Of a stretch of DNA of 64,000 nt, positions 53,834 to 63,000 are shown piece after piece. The stretch spans positions 11,346,001-11,410,000 of the forward strand of contig JBHGNT010000010.1 of the NCBI GenBank assembly GCA_043228905.1, given 5' to 3'. The DNA comes from Azolla caroliniana. Taxonomy: Eukaryota; Polypodiophyta. The position numbers were made by a program, and so were the translations under genes. The notes under the pieces were generated by a model. It was not told where the DNA came from and did no database searches. It saw only the letters and a list, made by a program, of their open reading frames with translations. Within the stretch, counting starts at the first letter, position 1, and each line of letters begins with the position of its first letter.

Positions 53834-54612
53834 TTGACGACGATGAAGGCTAGGCAAAGTAGTGTTGATAAAGACAACAAGAGGGCTGAAGATGATGATG
53901 TCGAAGACGAAGCAATGAAGGCAATGATGTTGATGAAGCAACGTCTTTGGAAGCAACGACTTTGACTATGGCAATGATGGAAACAAAGAAAAAGATGAAG
54001 AGGATAATAAACATAGAGATCGAGACGTTGAGAATCTGAAGAAACATAAAGACACGGATACAGAGGATGATAGAAAACACAGAGACAAGGATGAAGGTTA
54101 TAAGAAATGCAAAGAAAGGGACGAAGATAATAAGAAACACATAGATAGAGATGAAAATGGTTGGAAACACAAGTAGAAGGATGACAATGACAAAAAATGC
54201 AAAGATATGGATGTGGAAGATGATAAGAAGCACAAAGATAGGGATGATGATGATGATAAGAAACACAGAGATAGATATGTGAAGGATCAGAAGAAACTAA
54301 AAGACAGAGACAATGATGAGAAGAAACTAAAAGATAAAGACAACGATGAGAAGAAACTAGGAGATAGAGATGTGGAGGATGAGAAGAATCTAAAAGGCAG
54401 AGACGATGATGAGAAGAAACGAAGAGATAGAGATGTGGAGGATGAGAAGAATCTAAAAGACACATACGATGATGGGAAGAAACTAAGAGATAGAGATGGC
54501 GAGGAAGATACAAAACAAAGGAATGTCGATGACGGTAACTCTAGAAGCAAGGACGGTGAGGATAGTTACTCTAGAAGCATGGGTGATGGTTCCAGTTTGA
54601 AGGGATTCAAAC
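53834..54612 (+). other. Lys/Asp-rich repeat ORF region
   Basis: Directly after the minisatellite, GA/AT-rich degenerate repeats encode, in 54207-54635, a 142-codon charged protein of units like DEKKLKDKDND and VEDEKNLKGRDD. This resembles the RD/KD-rich parts of splicing-related proteins but contains no domain. The frame runs over the LTR-like repeat at 54613. Either a decayed gene fragment or a simple-sequence expansion. Confidence 0.45.
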
Positions 54613-54848
54613 TGTCACAGACACACCAACCGTAGACTACGACAAACCACAAATGACAAGGCTACAACCGATAAGGTTCCGAACGTGGAACTCGACGTGA
54701 TGAGGCTAGAAACTCAAGAAGTTTGACGAGATGAGGAACTTAAGACAATAGGAACAATACAAGAGCATAAAGACAAAGATGTAAATCAAGGAGAGAAGAT
54801 GGGGCTAAACAAGAATACTTGATTGATGTGTCAATTACTGGCGTTGAA
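54613..54848 (-). repeat. LTR-like repeat (right copy), partial
   Basis: About 236 bp matching 50108-50346 at roughly 90 percent by eye, same orientation. It begins TGTCACAG and is truncated at GCGTTGAA. The matching part would be the inner end of a minus-strand 5' LTR. Confidence 0.65.
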
Positions 54849-56242
54849 AGTAGCTATTTATCTATAACTATTGAGTGATGCAGATAATTAACTATGAATA
54901 AAAGTTGATGTAGTGTTGTGACTAGTTATAGTTACGAAGTACCTAGCTTTTGATACTAACTTATGTAACTTATAGGTAATGAGCAATATATTTATTATTA
55001 GCTTTCAGTAGCTAATTAACTATGACTACTAACTGATGTAGTTAATTATCAATGTTGTATTTTCTTATTAGCTATTGGTAGCTAATTAGTTGTAACTAAA
55101 TGTTAATGGTGGAATTAGCTTCTAGTTATCAATTGTTAATTAGTTGTTGCTACTAACACGTTCGCGTTCACAAGTGGAAGGGTTGCGCATTCCACTTGTA
55201 GAATCTTCTTGAAACTATCCAAATATACCCTCTCTACAAAAATTGGATGCACTAGTATCACGTGTTCCACAACTTGATTAGAGTTTGCAAATATAAAAAT
55301 ACATGATATGTCTCAGAGTGGAGATCATTAGAAATTCAAATAAGTTTAGATGTGTTGATAAGTTAATGTAGGCATAATAAAGTTCAACAATGGCTCAATA
55401 TCTCACTAATTTGCGACATGGCAAACACTAAGTTAAAGACTTATATTATTTTGGTAAGTTTTACAAAAATATGAGGTGTACTTGTATCCATACTAATAAA
55501 ATGAGTTATAATTTATACTTTGACCCATACGTGCATGTATATAATTGTGGACAATGTAGGATAGTGCACTTTAGGATAATGTGATTGGAATAACTAACTT
55601 ATTAAAGTATTCAATACTTGTATTTAAAGTTGATCTAATCTATTCCTCAGTTTGTTTGTATGGGATCAAACCATATGTATATAATTGTGGACAATGTAAG
55701 ACAGTGAACTTTAGGATAATGTGGTGGAAATAACAAACCTATTAAGGCTTTTATACCTGTATTTAAAATTGATCTACTCTATTGCTTAGGTGATTCACAC
55801 AGGATCAAACTTCGAACGATAACGCAAGTGGAACTACAAGCGTATAAAAACATGCGGATAACGCTAGTGAAACCATTATCAACACACTACACAATCTAAG
55901 CGACAATGGAATAGAAACATAATAGTTTTAACAATAGAAGACAAAGATCCATAATAACAACATGGACAGTCATGGCAACAATTGTACGACCATGTTATGT
56001 TAAGGTTAGCTTGGACCAAAATTAGCCTCAATTTAAACTAATTCATGTTTCTCCATAAATTTGGTAGTCAGTTATGCACGCAGTGAAACCAAGGCCATAA
56101 GTCTACTAACCAAGTATATAAAAATAAAATTGAAACATATAGAAGATTATAAAGAATAGAATCCACCAAGTAAAACCCAAAATTTGTATTAATAATGTGA
56201 AATCCAAACAAATTGTCAATGTCATTTTCTTCATAGAGTCTA
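54849..56242. other. AT-rich intergenic DNA with local repeats
   Basis: 54850-55160 has degenerate TAGCTAATTA/GATGTAGTTAATT repeats. A 140-bp tandem duplication starts ATGTATATAATTGTGG at 55535 and 55675. No gene seen. Confidence 0.55.
55535..55800. repeat. 140-bp tandem duplication
   Basis: Two copies, the second slightly diverged, beginning at 55535 and 55675. Confidence 0.75.
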
Positions 56243-57522
56243 TTACATAGCAATCAATTCATCAATGTCATTTTCTTCATCATCTTGTGTAGAAATCTCT
56301 TCGGCTATAAGTACATTGGCTTCCCCTGTTACCCGAGCCAACGAAATATCTTCTATAAGCTCATCATCAAGCTCTATTAGTTCCCCGAGTTCCCCGGCTA
56401 ACGGAGGAATAGGCTCTCGCAAAGCAGGTTGAAACCTTTCTATATCAGCGAGGTTCTTTGCACCGACCTCCTCATCCTGGTCTGGGCACTCTCACAAAGC
56501 CTTAATCCTCATATTTATAAATATAACGTGCTCCTCGTCCTTCTCCAATGCAACTGTGTTTCTAAAGAGCTTCAATGCACATGCAGACGTCGTTCCTGTG
56601 AAGAAAGTAACAAAAAGAATTAGTTGTCAAACAAAAAAGATTCGGTATTGGTTATCTCAAGATTGTTACCCTAGTTCGAGGAATACCTGTGCCAAAAAAG
56701 AGATCTAATATCCAGTCTCCGTCGATAGAAAACATCTCGATCAAGCGCATCATAAGTGGTTGAGGTTTTTGGTATGGGTTGACAAGTCCCCGTTCTGTCG
56801 TGGTGACATGTCGAAATTTCCGTGTCACTACTGGATATACCAGCAGATTTGAACCTCCCACTTCATTAGAATGCTCCTTGATTCTTTGTTTCTTAATTTC
56901 ATCGAAGTAGCCAACCATGATGTATTCAATGGCATTAACGAACCGAAAGGTTGGCCCTCTATTTACATTGGTTTTTATCCTATAAAAAATAATACATTGA
57001 GCTAAGAATAGATTGAAATGCAATATAGTGAATGAGACCTATAAATAATCCTTACCATGCAAGGTTCTCGATGCCATGGCAATGAGATCTCAAAGCTTGA
57101 GCTACCGAGTACCCTTGGTCCATACTATGAAAGACAACTATTCGCCACAAGGATGCAATCGTTAGCTCAACGAAATCCTTGACTATCTTCTCCAACTGTT
57201 TAAACCTAAACGGTTCATCGTTGTATGATGACCCAGCCATTCGAAATCCGTAAGGAATATCCGTAATCATTAGCGTATATTCCTTCTTTAGCACTTTTTG
57301 GATCAAATCAACGACATCGCCGCAAACCACATTGTAGTAAAGATCTCTGGTAATATCTTTTTTGTGGCTAAATTTTTTAAAGGAGCCATCTTCCTTCATT
57401 TCGTACGCCTTGACTAAGCGACGATCCTTTTCTTTTCTAGCTCGCTCGAGATGTGCAAGGAAGGATGTCGGGAAATCGTGTATATCCTTAACTTCTCCTT
57501 GTTTCTTGCCACAACACGGTTT
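56243..57522 (-). pseudogene. Beta-class DNA N4/N6 methyltransferase-like gene, last three exons
   Basis: Minus strand. Exon a (57056-57522) contains YNVVCGDVVDLIQKV and motif IV in the form ITDIPYGF (usual DPPY). Intron 56980-57055 (GTAAGG...TTTATAG). Exon b (56687-56979) has FRFVNAIEYIMVGYFDE, NPYQKPQPLMMRLIEMF and the start of motif I, WILDLFFGTG. Intron 56596-56686 (GTATTC...TTCACAG). Exon c (56243-56595) completes FFGTGTTSACALKLF and continues VALEKDEEH. Both splices keep the frame. Motif IV before FxGxG is the beta order of amino-methyltransferases (CcrM type), which modify adenine N6 or cytosine N4 with S-adenosylmethionine. A TGA (56492-56494) follows, after which the same frame stays open for about 80 acidic codons to TAA at 56243. 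The 5' exons lie beyond Gypsy F. The Pro-to-Ile change in DPPY, the TGA and the insertion argue for a decayed copy, but splice sites are intact. Confidence 0.8.
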
Positions 57523-57547
57523 CTAATAGAAGCAATAGGACATCAAG

Positions 57548-57935
57548 TGTTGTCTGTCTGGCCGGACTAGCCTCAACACAGGTGTCTATCCGACACTTCT
57601 TCAAAGGGGTGGTAAGGATTGGATGCTAGGTTACACGCGTAAGATGATTACAATTAAGCACAGACGGTAAACAATACGAGATACAGATAAACACGCAATA
57701 ATTACTATTGTATTACTTCCGTCCCCCTTTTACAAATCATCGGATCCTTTTATAGGCATCCGGCAAGGTTACAATCGGTGCGCTTAGGCAACCGACATCC
57801 GAATCGGTTCGGATCCGGATTGGTACAACTGTACCGAATCCGTCCCTCCGAATAATAATTCTACTATTATTTACTTCCTATTATCCGATCTGATTCCGCC
57901 TTCCCACTTGTCCTTGCTCTTCTGACCGGCCAACA
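57548..57935 (-). repeat. 3' LTR of F
   Basis: The minus strand reads TGTTGGCCGGTCAGAAG to CAGACAACA, 388 bp. The LTR is diverged from D and E but has the same start and a TATA-like TATAAAAGG (revcomp of 57747-57755). Confidence 0.8.
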
Positions 57936-57985
57936 CATGGCACGCCCGTGGGAAAGTGCCTTGCACTTCGAATCCACTCCCAGCC

Positions 57986-59605
57986 TCAGTCTTCCTCCAA
58001 AATATCGAGCACACTCTGCTCGATGGTGTCAAGTGGTGCTTCTTCCTCCTGTTCCTGTTCCTTGCCTGCCTGGTCTCCGACCTCCGGTTGGGTGGGTTGT
58101 TCCGTAAAAATTTGCTGCTCCGGCTCTGCTTGATTCTGTGGTGCCGGTGCTTCCTCACCGCTTCGTCTGGGTTCTTCCTGTTCTCCCTCCGTTCCTGGCT
58201 CTGTTCTGTTACCAGTGTCGCTTTCTCCGGTCTCGACTGGTCGACTCGATATGCCTCCTTCCTCTGCTCTGGTGTCTTCCGGTCTCAGCTCTTCTTCTTC
58301 TCCGGCATCAGTCCGCTCCTGCTCTTCTTCAAGTTCGTCTTCGGGTATTCCTCATCGGGGTTGTTCGGTGTCGGTTGGTTCATCTTCAGCCGGTCGCGTT
58401 ACCTCACCAATAGTGGTTGGCGTCGTTCTTCCCTTAGCTTCCTGTCGTAACCGGTCCTGCTCGTATCTCTCCAACTCCAACTGAGTTGCGAGCTGCCCGT
58501 CATCCAACCTCTCTACCAACCCTCGGATTTCTTTGAGATGTTCTTCCGCTAAAGTGTAGAAATCTTCCGACAATTCTTCCCGAATGGCGACGATACTTTC
58601 CTCATCCATCTTGTAGAACTTGTCACCGGTCTTCCTCCGATTCTCGGCATCCGCTCGGAGTGTCTGCAGCTCGGCTGCCTGTTGTGACCACTCCTTCCAT
58701 AGCTTTTCCGTACTTTCATTGATGCTTGCCTGAGCTCGGGTACTCCATCCTGACATGATGAGCTTGATCCGGTCAACCCCTGCCTTAGCATGCGCATAAG
58801 CTTCCTGCTTTTCCTTCCTTGCCCGTTTTATAATGTCGGCCATTATCTAAGCCTGGGCCTCGTAATCTGCTTTCTGCTTTTCATAGGTACTCTGCAGTTT
58901 GCTGATCATGAAGGTCGATTTTTCCTTTTCTTCATTCCTGATCTTGGTCAGGTCCAGCTTTTCCCGCCTTAGCGCCTCTAATTCCTTCCTTCTCTCCGTT
59001 GCTTGGGCTATTTCTGCCGACAATGCTTCCTTGTTGGCACTGACCTCATCCATCGCCTTAGCCAGGTCTAATCGGGTCTCTTTGAGCTGCTCTTTCAGCT
59101 TCTCTATTTTCCGGTCGTAGTCTGCTGCCCGTTTTTTGTTGTCCGACTCGGCCTGCTTGTGATCTCGGTAGAGACGGTCGAAGTCCTCCGTCTTCTGCTT
59201 CAGGCGTCGGGTTGCCTGAGCTCTTAACCGATCGTCCCGGTCCTTCTGTTGTCGGAGTTCTTCCTGCAGTCGTTCTATCTCTTGCTCGGCATGTCGACGT
59301 AGTCGGTCCTTCTCCTTCTGCAGCTTCTCTTTTTCTTCTTGCAGTCGGTCATTAGCGGCTCGACCTTTCCGGAGGCCTTCTTCCATTTTTCGTCTGTCGT
59401 CCTCCACCGCTTTCCACTGCTCCCTTTCTCTTTCCCTTAATGCCTCCTGAGCTTTTAACTCCTCTCGTAAGGTTTCTATTATTTTTTCGTTCTCAGGGCC
59501 AGTTTGTAAGGCTACCGGTTCCGGTTCCGGTTCTGGTTGCTTCCTTGTTGTCCCGACCGGCTTGGTGACAGCTTGTGCTTGTTGAATTCCTTCCCTTGCC
59601 TGCAA
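57986..59605 (-). pseudogene. F 3' accessory ORF (long coiled coil)
   Basis: One minus-strand frame from the E junction to TGA at 57986, about 540 codons, broken only by TAG near 58847 and TGA near 58350. N-terminal Pro/Glu-rich stretch, then about 300 residues of coiled coil (RLQEEKEKLQKEKDRLRR, EIERLQEELRQQKDRDDR, KIEKLKEQLKETRLDLAKAM). A Trp-containing conserved block (LWKEWSQQAAELQTLRADAE) and a long acidic tail ending SVLDILEED follow. Homologous to the D ORF including its end. Unknown function; a structural role in the particle or in trafficking is conceivable but unsupported. Confidence 0.8.
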
Positions 59606-60024
59606 TGTTACCGGCCGGCAAGGAGTCCAAAATACGGAGTGAAGGAATTAATTAAGTATGGTTGTAAATAAGCATAGTGTGGACGGACGGACTGGAAACG
59701 GTATGCCGTTCCAGATCCGGACGGATCCCGAATAGGTGTGATAGGCACCGTTTTGTACTACGGGCCGGAAACCTATTTAAAGGCCCGGACCCCATTGTAA
59801 TCGCAGCGGATAATTAATAGAGCGTATGGTGTTTATACTTCTGTGTTGATTTCCGTTCTGTAATTACTGTTATATCTTACGCGTGTAATTAACAAAAGCG
59901 CTCTAATCGTGTAACCTACTTAAGTCGGTGTAATCGTTGAGTCATAATCCTATGCCATAATCACCCTTTGGTGAAGTGTCTCCATGACACCTTGTGTTAG
60001 GCCTTGTCCGGTCAGAGAACAACA
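59606..60024 (+). repeat. 5' LTR of E
   Basis: TGTTACCGGCCGGCAAGG to GAGAACAACA, 419 bp. TATA-like CTATTTAAAGG at about 59772-59782. Confidence 0.9.
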
Positions 60025-60025
60025 C

Positions 60026-60044
60026 AGTTTTGGCGACCACGATT
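60026..60044 (+). promoter_or_regulatory. Primer-binding region of E
   Basis: AGTTTTGGCGACCACGATT just after the LTR. TGGCGACCACGA is the likely primer complement, shared with D as TGGCGACTGCGA. The tRNA was not identified; an Arg tRNA is a guess. Confidence 0.55.
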
Positions 60045-60077
60045 CCTGCTTTCTCGCAGCGAACGACGGCTTAATGG

Positions 60078-63000
60078 ATGACTAGACCAACGCACGACCT
60101 GGTTACAGACCGAGCTCGACGCCTCGCCGAACGGCAAAGATGGCGTGAGACTTTCCAGCAAGCAGCGCACGAAATTCGCTCGGATCGTTCGTTCTCCAAC
60201 GAGATCCGGAGAGTCGCGGAGGAATCTCTTCGGTTACAGCAAACTCGCGACCAGGACGACGGAAGCGGTCTAAGTAGTCTCCGGGAAACCGAACGCCTCC
60301 TCGAGGCGCTGGCAACCGGAGAAAACGAGGCAGAAGCCTTTTCAGCCTACGAATCGGATTCCGAAGGGGGATACAGCGTGCACACGAACTACCGGAGCAG
60401 CAACGATACCCCCGGCGGCCCGAAGGACGACGGGTCGGATACCGTGCCGACTCCAGAACCGGAACCGTTCGACCAGGGCTATCTGGAACCGCAAACGGAA
60501 GCCGTCAACCCACCAACACCGGAAGTGGAAGAAGCAAAGCCACCGACACCAACGAAAGAGCCGGTGAAGGAACCGGAAAAAGAACCGGAAGTGGAACAGG
60601 AGAGAAAACCGGAAAGATATCGACAAACGCCACTAAACCGCGGCCTAATACTGGACGACGACATGCCGTTCCAATACTCAAAGTATCGCGATGATCCGGA
60701 CGCGGAAGCGCATGTTCATGCCTTCGAGCAGACATGGGAAGCAAATCACGCGTCCCAGCGATTGACACCGGAGGAAGAAGAACGCTCGAAGATAGCGGAA
60801 TTCGGGGTCACGTTGGAAGGACCAGCGGCACGATGGCGGCGGACGCAGGACCCGGCAACCATCACAACCTTTGCAGAATTAAAAGCAAAATTCTTGCATT
60901 TTTTCCACAAGGAGGTCGACCAGACGACGATGGTGGGCCTGTTTTATACGATCCGACAGGAGGCAGGGGAAAGCATTCCCCAATTCGTCATCCGTTTCCA
61001 ACGAATACATAGCCAGCTTACCCGTGCACCCCCGGAGGAGGAATTACGGACGATATTTTTAAACGCACTCCGGGAACCGTTACGCACGGTGTGTACCGTG
61101 ATCGACTTTCGAGGAAGCACCATTGACCAGGTCATTGACCGGGTCAGAGAAATGGAAAAGTCAAGCTCATGGCTTACACTGGGAGCACTGCAACGGGCGT
61201 TACCCACAGATGAAGATCTCCGGTTCCGGCAGGCAATTCAATGCACAATCTGCTTGAATGCCGGACACTCGGCAGTGGAGTGCACCATGCGAACCCAGTG
61301 TGTGATTTGTCAATCCAAGAGTCATACAACGGACCGGTGCGAGTATAACCTGCTAAACCGACAAGCACCACCCGTTCGACGGATCGAGCCAAGAAGCAGC
61401 CGAGACGAAGATGAAGATCATTGGCAAAGAATGAACCAGTACCGACCGGCACAGGATGTCCGGTACGGAGACAGACAAGAGAATGATGGCCGGTACGGGG
61501 ATCGGCATGATAACTACGACCGGTATGAGCGATCGGACCGTTATCGGGAGTCCAACAGACGACACGAGCAATACGACAGAGACCATTCCCCTGGTTACCG
61601 AAGGCACCAGGAGGACTACGGCCGATTTTACGATCCACCACGACAGGACTACCGAAATAAAAATAAGAATAATAAGAAACGTAATTTCAAGAAAGGTGGT
61701 CACACTAGGGACCCGGAACATGGAACCCCAAGGAGCCAACCGGCACAGAACGCACCACTCACTACGGGACCGACTCCGGCTACCAGCAATGCTGAATCTA
61801 GCAATACCCGTAAAGAGTACTGCTACTACTGCAGGCAGGAAGGCCACTACAGTAACCAGTGCCCGGCAAAGAGCTACGATAAACGACCAGCAGTTAATAT
61901 GGTGGTTTCGGAAGTGGCGGATGTACAGCAAGTAACCACACGGTCGAAAGGCATGGCCAAAGAGTGGGAAACACAAGAGGCCATACGAAAACAGGCGACG
62001 GAATGGGTGAAGGAAGCCAATGAAAGGAACGTCGCGGACGCGGAACGGCAAAAGGCGAATACCATAGGGAGTGCCGGCGGTAGCCACGCAGAAAACGAGA
62101 CATGGCAAGTACTGCAAGAATGTCAGATCACGTTGCCATTAGGAAGACTCTTGCAGCTCGTGCCGCGATTTACGGAAGGACTAAAAACGGTCATGACAGA
62201 CGGTATAGCCCCACCGGCACCAGTCCTCTTCTCGAATCCGGAGGAGGGACCGACGGTGGTGGACACTAGTAGTCCGGTGATTACAACTATTGTCAAAGGG
62301 CACGAACTTCCCGGCACAGTAATCGATGGAGGTTCCGGGGTGAACGTAATAAGCCTCCGCACGTGTGATGCCTTGGGTATACATGAATGGGAGCCATGTC
62401 CGTTCTGGCTACGGATGGCGGATACGAGCTCTGTACGGCCGACGGGCTTAATACGGAAATTGGAAGTCACCATAGGAGGTCACACATTTCACATCTCGGC
62501 TGTAGTGCTGCAGCTACAGGCGCAAGGCGCGTACCCACTGTTGCTGGGCAGACCATGGTTGAAAATAGCACACATCAAGCAAAATTGGCGGAAAAATATG
62601 ATTACCTTCCGGCGCGGAAAAGCCAAGGTCCGGGTACCGACACAACCACGGACGAGCAACGGTAAGGAATGCACACCGTTGTATGCGGAATGCGTGAACA
62701 TGCTTGAAGCGTTGGCAGACGACGAAGAAGCCCAGTACTTGGAGGAACACCCGAAGATCGTACCACTTTTCGAGATTGACGTGGCTGAAGCCGTAGCGCC
62801 ATACTTGCCGCAGCGGGACGAAACCGAAGCCGAACCAGACAAAGATTCGATTCGAGAATTACGGCAAGCACAGGAAGCGTTGGAACGGGAAATGGCCGTT
62901 TCCCAACGGGTAAAAACATCCCAGCTCGACGAAGTGAACCTAGGAAGCAAGGACGAATCAAAGCCGGTACACATCGCCAAAGAAATGAAGCCGAAAGATA

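Noticed and set aside
56243-57522. MT-A70-type RNA adenosine methylase
   Set aside because: Motif IV here is D-I-P-Y followed later by FxGxG (beta order); MT-A70 proteins have DPPW and a different layout.
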